Part shown: piece by piece, positions 18,708 through 31,765 of the stretch
Position numbering within the stretch: the stretch's first letter is position 1
Layout: each line of letters opens with the position of its first letter
Origin: Roseomonas populi
Lineage (GTDB): Bacteria; Pseudomonadota; Alphaproteobacteria; Acetobacterales; Acetobacteraceae
Reading direction: 5' to 3'
DNA: 64,000 nucleotides
Assembly (NCBI RefSeq): GCF_024594815.1
Contig: NZ_JANJOU010000028.1
Coordinates: 19,665-83,664 of the forward strand
The notes under the pieces: model-generated
Databases searched by the model: none
What the model saw: only the letters and a program-made list of their open reading frames with translations
What the model was told of the DNA's origin: nothing
Program-made: the position numbers and the translations under genes

Positions 18708-19262
18708 TCAGGCCTGCCGCGCCGGCGCCGCCTGGTGCTGGCGGCGCCAGGCGAGCGGCGTGCTGCCGGTGAGGCGGCGGAACACGCGGGAGAAATGCGC
18801 CTGGTCGGCCAGCCCGCAGGACAGGGCGATCTCGCAGAGGGGCGCGCGGCTTTCCAGCATCAGGGCCTTGGCGCGCTCGATGCGGCGCTCCATGACGAAA
18901 GCGTGCGGCGACTTGCTGAAGCTCTGCTTAAAGGCGCGGGCGAAGTGGCCGCAGCTCAGCCGCACCTCGGCGGCGAGGTTCTTCTGCAGGATCCGCCTCT
19001 CCAGATTGGCCTCGACATAGCGGGCGATGTTCACGGCCTGCCACCGCGCCAGCCCGCCGGGGACCGGCGAGACGCCGGCCCTGCCCGGCCCCGCCGCGTC
19101 CAGCAACCGGGTAGCGCGGGCCAGGGTGGTCGCCGCGGCCCCATGGTCGCGGTCGAGCAGGTCGAGCGCGTCCCGCAGCAGGCGGTGGACCGTGCCGGCT
19201 TCTCCCCGCCTCCAGGACTCCTCGTGACCGCCGGCTCGAATAAGGTGTCCGCTGGTGATCAT
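18708..19262 (-). CDS. AraC-family transcriptional regulator
   Basis: 184 residues: a short, unrecognised N-terminal region and a C-terminal AraC double helix-turn-helix (about 88-178: IARYVEANLERRILQKNLAAE, then the conserved IALSCGLADQAHFSRVFRRLTG). The start is ATG 19262; the frame is open further upstream, but that sequence overlaps the palindromic intergenic region. It lacks a canonical effector domain, so it is likely controlled by level or by a partner. It is divergent from the REC-PAS kinase gene and may regulate it. Confidence 0.87.
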   Translation of the reverse strand: MITSGHLIRAGGHEESWRRGEAGTVHRLLRDALDLLDRDHGAAATTLARATRLLDAAGPGRAGVSPVPGGLARWQAVNIARYVEANLERRILQKNLAAEVRLSCGHFARAFKQSFSKSPHAFVMERRIERAKALMLESRAPLCEIALSCGLADQAHFSRVFRRLTGSTPLAWRRQHQAAPARQA

Positions 19263-19366
19263 CGCCCTGCTCCGCTGTTGGGAAGTGTCCGCTGGCGGGA
19301 GACTGAGCGAGCGCCGGGCCGACCTCCACTCGGCACAGGTTCGTGCCGGTAAGCTATTGCGCCCGC

Positions 19367-19387
19367 GGAAGCTATACTTCCGTATAG
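19367..19387. promoter_or_regulatory. Two overlapping inverted repeats in the AraC/kinase divergent region
   Basis: GGAAG-CTATA-CTTCC (19367-19381) and CTATAC-TTCC-GTATAG (19372-19387) are both perfect and share bases, so as RNA they would exclude each other. They lie in the 269-bp divergent space between the AraC gene and the two-component operon and are the only AT-rich island there. An operator for the AraC protein or a regulator-binding site is the simplest reading. Confidence 0.4.
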
Positions 19388-19531
19388 GGGGGCCGATCAT
19401 GGTGCGCGGCCCCGCGCCGCATCGTTGGGTCCCGCCCGGCGGTAGCCGTGGCGCCGGGCCGGGCATCGTGCATAATCCGGACCTGCCGGGCGCCGCGCGC
19501 AGGCCGGCATGGCGGAACGCCGTGAGGGAAG

Positions 19532-21046
19532 ATGAAGTCAGCGCGCATCCTGATCGTCGAGAACGACCGCATCGTGGCGCGGGACCTCGCGCAGCAGCTG
19601 GCCCGGCTCGGCCACGTCGTCGCCGGCACGACCTCCCACGGGGAGGAGGCGGCGGACCGGGTCCTCGACACCGGCGCGGAGCTGGTTCTGATGGACATTC
19701 ACCTCGACGATGGGATGGACGGGGTCACGGCCGCGCAGGAGATCCGCGACCGCTGCGGGGTACCCGTGATCTTCCTCACGGCCTATGCCGACGAGACGAC
19801 GGTGCGCCGGGCAAGCCGCACCGAGCCCTTCGGGTACCTGCTGAAGCCTTTCGAGGCCCTGCAGCTCATGACCGTGATCGAGCTGGCGCTTTTCAAGCAC
19901 GCGGCGGAGCGCGAGCTGCGGATCAGCGAGCGGCGCTACGCCACGACCCTCTCCAGCATCGCGGACGGCGTGATCTCGACCGATGGGAAGGCGAAGATCA
20001 TCTTCATTAACCCCGTCGCGGAGGCGCTGACCGGCTGGAGCCGCGAGGAGGCGATGGGGCGGAACATCACCGAGGTCTTCCAGGTGGAGAACGGCATCAC
20101 CCGGGAGGGGGTGGAGGATCCGGTGGTGCGGGCGCTGCGCTCCGGCCTCGCGGAGAGCCTGCCGCCCCATTCGGTGCTGCGCTCCCGCAACGGCGGCGAG
20201 GTGCCCGTCGACGACAGCGGCGCGCCGGTGCTGGGCGATGACGGCGCGGTGCTCGGCGCCGTCCTCGTCTTCTCCGACGTGACGCGCCGGCGGCAGGCGG
20301 AGGAGGCGCTGCGGCGCGGGCAGGCCGAGCTGGCGCATGCCGCGCGCCTGACGACGCTTGGCGAGCTGACCGTCTCCATCGCCCATGAGGTGAACCAACC
20401 GCTGATGGCCGCGGTAACGAATGCCGAGGCCTGCATCCGCTGGCTCAACGCCCCGTCGCCCGACGTGGAGCGGGCGCAGGAGGCCGCTCGTCGGGTGATG
20501 CGGAACGGCCACCGGGCCGCCGAGGTCATCCGGAGCATCCGGGCACTGGCGCGCAACAGCAAGCCGGAGATGGTCCCCTTCGACCTGCGCCCGGCGGTGG
20601 AGGACGTGCTGAGGCTGATGCAGGGCGAGCTGCAGGGGGCCGGCATCGCGCTGCGGACGGGGTTTCCGCCCGCGCCGGTCGTGGTGACAGGGGATCGGGT
20701 GCAGCTCCAGCAGGTGGTCATGAACCTCGTGCTGAACGCGCGGGAGGCAATCGGCGCGGGAGAGACGGACGGGGTGATCCGCGTCGTGCTGTCGGAGAGG
20801 GGCGGGGAGGTCGCGCTGGCCGTCGAGGATTCCGGACCTGGGATCGCGGCGGAGATCCGGGACCGCATCTTCGAGCCGCTCTTCACCACGAAGGAGGGCG
20901 GCCTCGGCCTCGGCCTTTCGATCTGCCGCTCCATCACCGATGCGCATGGCGGGCGGATCGGCGTGCGGCCGAACGGGCCGACGGGCTCCGCCTTCGAGAT
21001 CGTCCTGCCGGGCGCGGTCGATGGGCATCACGACCACCAGGGCTGA
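19532..21046 (+). CDS. Receiver-PAS-histidine kinase
   Basis: 504 residues: an N-terminal receiver domain (1-120) with phospho-acceptor Asp54 in LVLMDIHLDD and Lys104 in LLKPFE; a PAS domain (about 130-255, SIADGVISTDGKAKIIFIN); and a FixL/DctB-class kinase core with His284 in SIAHEVNQPL, N-box VVMNLVLNAREAI (about 395-407), G1 EDSGPGI and G2 GLGLGLSICRS. There is no membrane segment, so it senses in the cytoplasm. The 3' end overlaps the FixJ-like regulator by 26 bases, its cognate output. The N-terminal receiver suggests it is itself fed by another kinase. Confidence 0.92.
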   Translation: MKSARILIVENDRIVARDLAQQLARLGHVVAGTTSHGEEAADRVLDTGAELVLMDIHLDDGMDGVTAAQEIRDRCGVPVIFLTAYADETTVRRASRTEPFGYLLKPFEALQLMTVIELALFKHAAERELRISERRYATTLSSIADGVISTDGKAKIIFINPVAEALTGWSREEAMGRNITEVFQVENGITREGVEDPVVRALRSGLAESLPPHSVLRSRNGGEVPVDDSGAPVLGDDGAVLGAVLVFSDVTRRRQAEEALRRGQAELAHAARLTTLGELTVSIAHEVNQPLMAAVTNAEACIRWLNAPSPDVERAQEAARRVMRNGHRAAEVIRSIRALARNSKPEMVPFDLRPAVEDVLRLMQGELQGAGIALRTGFPPAPVVVTGDRVQLQQVVMNLVLNAREAIGAGETDGVIRVVLSERGGEVALAVEDSGPGIAAEIRDRIFEPLFTTKEGGLGLGLSICRSITDAHGGRIGVRPNGPTGSAFEIVLPGAVDGHHDHQG

Positions 21047-21665
21047 GGGCGGCAGAGAGCCGCTGGTCTATGTCGTGGACGATGATCCCGACGTGCTGGA
21101 GGCGGTGGGGGAGTTGCTGCTCTCCGTCGGGCTGCGGCCCGCGCTCTTCGCCTCGCCGTCGGATTTCCAGGGTGCCCTGCGCCGGGATGTCCCGGGTTGC
21201 CTCGTGCTCGACGTGCGGCTCCCCGGGCGGAACGGGATCGATGCCTTCGCCGATCTCCGCAGGACCGGCATCGACCTGCCGGTGATCTTCATCAGCGGGC
21301 ATGCCGACGTGCTGATGGCCGTGCGCGCCATGAAGGCGGGCGCCTTCGAGTTCTTCACCAAGCCTGTCCGCAACCAGGACCTGCTCGATGCCATCCACGC
21401 CGCCCTCGCCGCCGACGCGGCGGGGCTGGAGACCCGGCGGAGGCTGGCGACAGTGCGGCAGGCGCATGACGGCCTCTCGGCCCGCGAGCGCGAGGTGATG
21501 TCGCTCCTGGTGGAGGGGTTGATGAACAAGCAGATCGCGGGCCGGCTGGGCGTCTCGGAGCCGACGGTGAAGGGCCACCGCTTGCAGATCATGCGCAAGA
21601 TGGGCGTCCGCAGCCTGCCCGACCTCGTCCGCGCCGCCGCCCTGCTGGATGCGGGCCGGGGCTGA
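21021..21665 (+). CDS. FixJ/NarL-type response regulator
   Basis: 214 residues. Receiver domain at about 15-130 with Asp64 in CLVLDVRLPGRNG and Lys in FFTKPV. A LuxR-type helix-turn-helix at the C-terminus (about 150-205) contains LSAREREVMSLLVEGLMNKQ and IAGRLGVSEPTVKGH. ATG 21021 lies inside the end of the kinase gene (26-base overlap), which ensures coupled expression. It is the transcriptional output of the kinase. Its target promoters are unknown; it converges on the large kinase gene, leaving only seven bases between stops. Confidence 0.93.
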   Translation: MGITTTRAEGGREPLVYVVDDDPDVLEAVGELLLSVGLRPALFASPSDFQGALRRDVPGCLVLDVRLPGRNGIDAFADLRRTGIDLPVIFISGHADVLMAVRAMKAGAFEFFTKPVRNQDLLDAIHAALAADAAGLETRRRLATVRQAHDGLSAREREVMSLLVEGLMNKQIAGRLGVSEPTVKGHRLQIMRKMGVRSLPDLVRAAALLDAGRG

Positions 21666-21672
21666 CCGGCCG

Positions 21673-24600
21673 TCACGCCGGGCCGGCCGCCTCGCCTCCC
21701 CCGGCGCTGACCGGGAAGGTGACGGCCAGGCTGGCGCCGGTGCCCGTCTCCATGGCGATCCTGCCGCGCAGCTGATGGGCGAGGTCGCCGAGGAGCTGCA
21801 GGCCGAGGCTGTCGGCGGTTTCCGGATCGGGGATCCTGCCTCCCGCGAAGCCGTTCCCGTCGTCGACGACCGAGAGCCGGGCCATGCCCGCCTCCTCGCC
21901 GAGGGTGACCCGGATCTCCCCCGCGCTCCGCCCAGCGAAGGCGTGCTTGAAGGCGTTGGTGACGAGCTCGTTCACGATCAGCCCGCAGGACACGGCCTTG
22001 TCCAGGTCCAGGTGCAGGTCGGCGAGGTCCGTCACTACCGCGATGTTCCTGTCCGGCGACCGATACGCGCTCCCCAGCCCGGCGCAGAGGCTGCCGAGGT
22101 GCCGGCGCATGGAGACACGAGTGTAGTCGCCCGCGTGATAGAGGTTCTCGTGCACCAGGGCCATGGAGCGGACCCGGTCGCGGCTCTCGGCGAAGAGGCC
22201 GGCTACCTGCGGGTCCTGGATGCGCGCGGCCTGCAGGTTGAGAAGGCTGCTGATGAGCTGGAGGTTGTTCTTCACCCGGTGATGCATCTCCTTCAGCAGC
22301 GCCTCCTTCTCCTCCAGCGCGGCGTTGCCGAGGGAGATCGCTGCCTGGGAAGCGAGGAGCCGCAGCACCGCGAGTCGTGCCTCGGTGAAGGCGTGCGGGG
22401 TCAGCGCGTTCTCGAGGTAGAGCAGCCCCATGAGCTTCGCCTGCCGGAGCAGCGGGAGGCAGAGGAGGGAGCGCGTGGGACCGGCCTCGAGGTAGGGGTC
22501 CGCAGGGCGGTCATGCCGCCTCGCCGCGTCACCGATCAGCACCGGCTCCCCCTCCTGCATCGTGCGGCCGAGGATCGAGAGGGGGGCGGCGGCCCCGGTG
22601 AGCGGGGCGTCGGGAAAGGTCACCTCGATGCCCTGCGATCCCGCGCGGGCCTCGGCGGCGGACCGCAGCTCCCCGGACCGCGGCAGCACGAGAAGGCCGC
22701 GGGTGGCGCCCGCATGCTCCAGCACCGTGACCATCAGGGTCCGCATGAGCGCGGGCAGCCCCGCCTCGCCGGACATGGCCTGCGAGGAGCGCACGAGGCT
22801 GTCCACGTCCAGCGCAGCGCCGTCCGGCAGGTGCCGGGCCGCCCTCGGCTCCTCACCACCGGCGAGCTCCCGGTGCAGGCTGTCGATCCTCTGGACCTTC
22901 GCCGTGGCGCCCCAGGCGAGGTAGGCGCCCCGCGCCTCGCGGAGATGCGCGAGGGCGGCCGTCGGCAGGTCCCGCCGGTGGTAGAAGCGGAAGGCCCATT
23001 CCTGCGCGAGGGCCGCCACCTGGACGAGCCCTCCCTCTCTCGCCGCGCGGATGGCGGATTCGACGTGCCGTATGGCGGCCAGGCTGTCGCCGCGCACGGC
23101 GGCGATGGCGGCGTCCACCAGCAGGGCGCGCGCGGCCCAGTTCGCCGGGCCACTCTCCGCCCAGACCCGCATCTGCTCCCCGTGGCGCAACAGCCCGGGG
23201 CTCGGCTCCGCGGGCGCGGAGGCCTCCTCCACGGCCGCGCGCGCGAGGGCGGCGTGGAAGTGGTATTCCGCCAGCTCGACATGGCCGCCGGTGGTCCAGA
23301 GAAGCGGCGCCGCCCTCTCCGCCATGGCGAGGGCCAGGGGCATGTCACCCTCGTAGACTGCCGCCTGTAGTCGCCGGATCCAGTGCCAGCAGGCCGCGAT
23401 GGCGAGATCCGGCTCCGCCTCCAGCCGCGCCTCGAAGACCGGGTCGGCGATGTCCGACGGCAGGCCGCGCAGGGCCCGCAGCAGGCCGATCTGGCTGGTG
23501 ATGATGTCGGCGATCAGGCCGAAGCGGATGCGGCGGACGAAGGCGAGCTTCGCCTCGGCCTCCGCCTGCGCCTCGCCGAGCGGGGTGCCGGCGGCAATGA
23601 GGCTGGTGACGAGGGTGCAGGCCGAGAAGCCGGAATAGGTCAGGTCGCCCACCTCCACCGCGATCTCGTGCGCGCGGCGCAGCAGCGGCAGGGTGCGGGC
23701 GAAGGGCCAGGTCCAGGGCGCGACATGGCAGGCGAAGCACATCCGCACGCGCGGCTCGTAGCGCGCCAGCGGCTCGGCTTCCACCATCTCTTGTCCCAGG
23801 CGCCCGAAGTGAAACCCGGCCGGGTAGTCGCCGAAATACGGGCCGAGGACCATGCCAAGATAGGCGTAGCCGAGGGGGGATGCGTCGGAGTTCCCGTTCG
23901 CCAAGCTCAGCCGGGCCATGCGGCAGAGGATGAGGCAGACCAAGTCCTGGTCCGTGAAGAAGCTGGGGGGCAGGGTGGCCGCCAGCACGTCCATGAAGGC
24001 CTGCGTCTCAGCAGAGGCAGCGCGCGGGAGCGTGGAAAGGGACTCCACCGGGCGGTCGCCGAGCTCGGCCCGGAGCGCGGCGTATTCCTGCCGGGCTGCC
24101 TCGGGGCCGGGATGGGCGTTCCAGTCGACTCCCGCGTCCCGCAGGAAGACGAGGCAGGCCTCGACAGCCCGGTCGTTCCGGTCCTGCGCCGTGTGCAGGG
24201 TGATGAGAAGGGCGGCCACGCCGGCCCGTTCCGCCACTCCCTCCGCCTCAGGCAGCAGGTCCAGCAGTTGCCGCTCCGCCGCCGCCTGCTCGCCCCTGAG
24301 GAACAGGCACTCCGCTGCCCCGAGGGCGAGGCGGAAGCCCAGCCGGCCCGGCCCGCGTTCCCCCACCCCGGCGTCCCGCCCCAGCGCATCCAGCCCGGCC
24401 TCGAAGTAGCCTGACGCTACCTCGTAGGCCGTGCTGCCGCGGGCGTGCCGGCCGGCACGCAGGTTGAGCGCGGCGACGCTTTCGCGCTCTGCCCAGTCCG
24501 TCACCAGCCCCGCCGCCCGGTTGTACTGGTCCACGACCGGGGGGACAGTGCTGTCCACCTCCTCCGGGCCGAGGGCGGCGGCGAGGTGGCGGGCGATGCG

Positions 24601-26637
24601 GAGGTGTCGCGCGGCCCGGTCCTCCCCCGGTAGAAGGGCGTAGGCCGCCTCTTGAATGCGATCGTGCAGGAAGCCGTAGGTGCCGGCCGCGTGCACCACC
24701 AGCCCCGCCGCGATGGGCGCCCGCAGACCGTCCTGCACGGCCTTGCGGCCGGCGCCGTGCGCCAGGCCGAGCCGGTCCGCGGAGACGCTGCCGCCGAGGC
24801 AGGCCATGGTGACCAGCAGCGCGCGGTCAGCCTCCGGCAGCCGCACCAGCCGCTCCGCCATCAGCGCCACGACGTTCTCCGTCGCGGGCTTGCGGAGGAT
24901 GCCGTCCAGGTCCCAGCGCCAGCGCAGGGCGGCGTGGTCGAAGCGCAGCAGGCCCTCCTCCGTCAGCCCCGTCATGAACTGGCCGGCGAAGAAGGGATTG
25001 CCACCCGTGCGCGCGGCGATGGCGTCGCTCAAGGGGCGCACCGCCTCCGGGTCATGGTGCAGGGTATCTGCCACCAGCCGGGCCATCTCCCCGGCCGGCA
25101 GCGGGCCGAGAGCCAGCTCGTCCACCACGATGCCGACCCGTCGCGCGGCGGCGATGGTGGCGTGCAGGGGGTGGCCCGGCGCGACCTCGTCGTCACGGTA
25201 GGTGCCGGCCAGCATCATGTGGTCGGGCAGGCCCTCGGCCAGCGCCTTCAGCAGCGCGAAGCTCTCCTGGTCTAGCCATTGCAGGTCGTCCAAGAACAGG
25301 ACCAGCGGGTTCTGCGGCCGCGCGAGGAGCGCCAGGAAACCACGGACGGTGCCCTGGAAGCGGCGCGCCTCGTCGGCCGGCGGCAGGGCCGGCAGCGCTG
25401 GCTGTTCCCCGATCAGCCGCGCCAAGTCGGGGCCTAGATTCGTCAGCACCCGGCCGTTACGTCCCGCCATCCGCCGGATCCGCTCCCGCCAGCCCGCCCT
25501 CTGCGCCTCCGTGGCCCCAAGGATCCGGCCGGCCATGTCCCGGACCATTGCGCTGAGGGCGGCGTAGGGAATGTCGCGCCGGTACTGGTCGCACTTCGCG
25601 GCTGCAAGCACGCCGCGGACCGGCAGCAGTGCGGCGCGGAGTTCCTCGACGAGCGCCGACTTGCCGATGCCGGCGGGCCCGGAGACCAGCAGCATCCGCC
25701 GCTCGCCGCGCTCTGTCAGGCCGCGGAGCGCGGCGGCGAGCACCTCCTGCTCGTGCTCCCGTCCATAGAGGCGTTCCGGCAGCACGATCCGCTCCGGCAC
25801 GTCGCCCTCGCCGAGGGGGAATGGCTGGTATGGCGGCCCCACCCCGATGCAGCGGCGAAGGTCGGCCTCGAGTCCGCCCGCGGTCTGGTAACGGTCCTCC
25901 GGCGCCTTCTCGAGCAGCTTCATGACAATCGCGGCCACGCCCGGGGCGCCCGCGGCGATGGCGGCCGGAAGCGGCGCGGGCGGGCGGGCCAGGTGGGCGT
26001 GGAGCCACTCGAGCGGGTCGCGCGCCGTGAAGGGCAGCCGGCCGGTCAGCAACTCGTAGAAGGTGACGCCGAGCGCGTAGAGGTCGCTGCGGGCATCGAT
26101 GGAGCGGTTGACGCGCCCGGTCTGCTCGGGCGCCATGTAGGCGAGGGTTCCGTCGATCAGGGCGGGCGGCGAGGCCTGCTGGCGCACGCGCGGCAGGTCG
26201 CAGGCCACGCCGAAGCCGGTGAGATGGACCCGGTCCCCGGCATCGACGAGGAGGTGGCTGGGCTGGATGTCGCGGTGGATGAGGCCGCTGCCGTGCATCT
26301 GCCGCAGCGCGGCAGCGGCGTTGGCGGCCACGCGCAGGAAGCGGGCGATCGGCAGGGGGCCGGTCACGGCCGGGCTCGCGGGATCGCCGCCTGGATCCTC
26401 AAGCATCAGTGCCTCACCCGCGCCCAGGGCCACCGGGCCGAGAGGCAGGGCCGCCCAGTCGCGGGAAAGGCGCCCCGCCAGCGCGTGCTCCCGCCGTATC
26501 CGGACCTCGGCGGAGGCGGCGGTCTCCTCGGAAGCCGCACTCAGGACGAGACGGCTGGCATCTCCGGCGCGCGCGCGGGACAGGACCGTCCGGCCATCCC
26601 ATCTAAGCGGCTGGAGGCTCTCGCGATCGATTGTCAC
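21673..26637 (-). CDS. Giant kinase-like / AAA-ATPase / GAF / histidine kinase signalling protein
   Basis: 1654 residues. Order: Ser/Thr-kinase-like domain (about 10-265), AAA/STAND ATPase with Walker A GPAGIGKS (320-327) and Walker B LVLFLDD (about 445-451), a long helical TPR-like region (about 650-1200), GAF (about 1230-1400) and a HisKA_2-type kinase with His1453 in EMHHRVKNN and N-box NELVTNAFKH. The kinase-like domain has HRDIQPSH and TGFG in place of HRDxKxxN and DFG, so Mg-ATP chemistry there is doubtful. Start is GTG 26637, with GGAG eight bases upstream. Such proteins integrate many inputs; the ligand is unknown. Confidence 0.85.
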   Translation of the reverse strand: MTIDRESLQPLRWDGRTVLSRARAGDASRLVLSAASEETAASAEVRIRREHALAGRLSRDWAALPLGPVALGAGEALMLEDPGGDPASPAVTGPLPIARFLRVAANAAAALRQMHGSGLIHRDIQPSHLLVDAGDRVHLTGFGVACDLPRVRQQASPPALIDGTLAYMAPEQTGRVNRSIDARSDLYALGVTFYELLTGRLPFTARDPLEWLHAHLARPPAPLPAAIAAGAPGVAAIVMKLLEKAPEDRYQTAGGLEADLRRCIGVGPPYQPFPLGEGDVPERIVLPERLYGREHEQEVLAAALRGLTERGERRMLLVSGPAGIGKSALVEELRAALLPVRGVLAAAKCDQYRRDIPYAALSAMVRDMAGRILGATEAQRAGWRERIRRMAGRNGRVLTNLGPDLARLIGEQPALPALPPADEARRFQGTVRGFLALLARPQNPLVLFLDDLQWLDQESFALLKALAEGLPDHMMLAGTYRDDEVAPGHPLHATIAAARRVGIVVDELALGPLPAGEMARLVADTLHHDPEAVRPLSDAIAARTGGNPFFAGQFMTGLTEEGLLRFDHAALRWRWDLDGILRKPATENVVALMAERLVRLPEADRALLVTMACLGGSVSADRLGLAHGAGRKAVQDGLRAPIAAGLVVHAAGTYGFLHDRIQEAAYALLPGEDRAARHLRIARHLAAALGPEEVDSTVPPVVDQYNRAAGLVTDWAERESVAALNLRAGRHARGSTAYEVASGYFEAGLDALGRDAGVGERGPGRLGFRLALGAAECLFLRGEQAAAERQLLDLLPEAEGVAERAGVAALLITLHTAQDRNDRAVEACLVFLRDAGVDWNAHPGPEAARQEYAALRAELGDRPVESLSTLPRAASAETQAFMDVLAATLPPSFFTDQDLVCLILCRMARLSLANGNSDASPLGYAYLGMVLGPYFGDYPAGFHFGRLGQEMVEAEPLARYEPRVRMCFACHVAPWTWPFARTLPLLRRAHEIAVEVGDLTYSGFSACTLVTSLIAAGTPLGEAQAEAEAKLAFVRRIRFGLIADIITSQIGLLRALRGLPSDIADPVFEARLEAEPDLAIAACWHWIRRLQAAVYEGDMPLALAMAERAAPLLWTTGGHVELAEYHFHAALARAAVEEASAPAEPSPGLLRHGEQMRVWAESGPANWAARALLVDAAIAAVRGDSLAAIRHVESAIRAAREGGLVQVAALAQEWAFRFYHRRDLPTAALAHLREARGAYLAWGATAKVQRIDSLHRELAGGEEPRAARHLPDGAALDVDSLVRSSQAMSGEAGLPALMRTLMVTVLEHAGATRGLLVLPRSGELRSAAEARAGSQGIEVTFPDAPLTGAAAPLSILGRTMQEGEPVLIGDAARRHDRPADPYLEAGPTRSLLCLPLLRQAKLMGLLYLENALTPHAFTEARLAVLRLLASQAAISLGNAALEEKEALLKEMHHRVKNNLQLISSLLNLQAARIQDPQVAGLFAESRDRVRSMALVHENLYHAGDYTRVSMRRHLGSLCAGLGSAYRSPDRNIAVVTDLADLHLDLDKAVSCGLIVNELVTNAFKHAFAGRSAGEIRVTLGEEAGMARLSVVDDGNGFAGGRIPDPETADSLGLQLLGDLAHQLRGRIAMETGTGASLAVTFPVSAGGGEAAGPA

Positions 26638-26717
26638 CGTGCGCGACTCCGCATCCCATCCCCGGGGAAAAGGCGACAGGTTACGTGAGAGGGGAGCCCG
26701 GACCAAGCCACGCCGCG

Positions 26718-27119
26718 TCAGCCGTTCCCGTGCCGGCCCGTCTTGAACAGGAACCAGACGCGGCCCTCGGCCACGTCGATCCAAACCTCGAGGAGGCTGG
26801 CGGTCGCTACGTCGCCCTGCCCGTCGCACATGGACCGCAGCGCGCGCATGCAGGCCACCAGGGCGGCGTTGTCCTCGCGGAACTCGGCGAGCATGCCCTG
26901 CGGGCCGACGGGGTCCGCATCGTTGTCCAGCACGCGCTGCAGCCGCACGATGTGCCCGACAGAGCGGTCGGTGGTGCCCCCCAGCTTCCGCGCCCGCTCC
27001 GCGAGCGGGTCCACCATGGCAAGCAGCTCGCCCGCCTGATCGGCCAACATGGCGTGGTAGTCGCGGAAGTGCGGGCCGGCAACGTGCCAGTGGAAGTTCT
27101 TCGTCTTCAACGTCCTTCC
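26718..27119 (-). pseudogene. dps-like ferritin gene lacking its 5' end
   Basis: The frame starts abruptly at LKTKNFHWHVAGPHFRDYH, the ferroxidase-site helix of Dps (H and D ligands present), and runs to a normal C-terminus (VWFLFKTG). Dps proteins usually have about 35 more residues before this point; here a stop lies four codons upstream and the sequence then belongs to a transposase region. The only start is a TTG at 27110. The first helix is missing, so assembly of the 12-mer is unlikely. The mobile-element remnant next to it (27178 on) is the likely cause. Confidence 0.75.
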
Positions 27120-27177
27120 TCATTCTCGGTGCATGTATGCAGGTTGACCTTGCGGGCTGCTGGCGAGAGCCGGGGAT

Positions 27178-27718
27178 ATGGGCAAGAGAACGTTGCTGGC
27201 GCCGCTCGCGGGTGTTCGGATCCTTGGTGTCGAGCGCGACGGTGGAGGATGGGTCGTCCCCGCAGCAGGGCCGGGTCACGGGACCTGCCCTGCCTGCGGC
27301 ACGCCGTCCCGGAGCCGCCACAGCACCTACTTGCGGCGCCGGCAGGACCTCCCCTCGCAGGTTGCGCGGGTCACGGTCCAGATCAGGACCGCTCGCCTGA
27401 GGTGCCGGAACCCCGGCTGCGACGAACACGGCGCTTGGCTGACCTCGCCCTGCTCCTCGAGCATAACGTGGGCGGGCGCCCGGCGGAGCGGGTCCTGGCC
27501 CGCCTGGACATGCCGCTGAGCGATGACACCGTGCTCCGTTCGCTCAGGCGCTTCGCGGCTCGAGATATCGCGTCCCCCGTCCGGGTGCTCGGGATCGACG
27601 ACTGGGCCTGGCGCAAGGGCCAGACCTACGGGACCATTATGGTCGACCCAGAGCGACGGGCAGTCGTGGACGTCCTGCCACACCACTCCTCGTCCACCAC
27701 GGCAGACTGGCTGCATGG
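27178..27718 (+). pseudogene. ISL3-family transposase, N-terminal remnant
   Basis: The first part (ATG 27178) shows the ISL3 zinc finger: CPACGTPSRSRHSTYLRR followed by LRCRNPGCDEH. After an internal deletion and frame change near 27430 the second frame continues with LADLALLLEHNVGGRPAERV and the DDE-domain start VLGIDDWAWRKGQTYGTIMVD, the first catalytic Asp. It stops at TADWLHG, exactly where the IS3 inverted repeat begins (27719). The right half of the element is not found on the far side of the IS3 copy, so it has been deleted. Confidence 0.85.
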
Positions 27719-31402
<3,684 letters not shown>

Positions 31403-31420
31403 CGGCGGCATGATCCGGCA

Positions 31421-31453
31421 AAGAAGGCGGTCGCAAGAGCGGCCGTCTTTTTT
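31421..31453 (+). terminator. Rho-independent terminator of katG
   Basis: A 14-bp stem (31421-31434 with 31439-31452, three G-T pairs allowed) encloses the loop AAGA and runs into six T residues (31448-31453). It begins 18 bases after the katG stop. The A-run on the left arm mirrors the T-run, so it could also work weakly in reverse. Confidence 0.88.
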
Positions 31454-31765
31454 GCCCGCAAGTTGGTACGTCGCGGCAAGGGCGCAGAAGCAGTGAAGCT
31501 GATCGTGGAGCGGGCCCGGGCGGTAACTGGTGTTGGTTTGGTTCGAAACAGGTATGTGCGAGGGGAGGCTGGGCATGATGCCGAATTTCCAGGCTATCTC
31601 TTCGACCGGTCCCGCAGGCGCGGCGTGGACGATGTGTGATCAGTGCGGGTGCGCTTGCAGCACGGCGCATCGACCTGTGTGTGGATGAGAGGAGGGCCGA
31701 CGGCATCGTCAACATGGTCGGCCGCCAGCTTGCCCGAGCGACCCACCACCGGGTAGTCGGCGGGG
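31454..31765. other. Intergenic stretch between the katG terminator and an IS6 transposase
   Basis: About 310 bases with no convincing gene; short frames here have no recognisable motif. It should contain the left end of the IS6 element, but I could not match an inverted repeat to the right side, so the boundary stays open. Confidence 0.5.

Noticed and set aside
26638..27429. Upstream extension of the giant kinase frame over the dps region
   Set aside because: Dps-like sequence on the same strand occupies this stretch in another frame, and the GTG at 26637 has a ribosome site, so the extension is a shadow.
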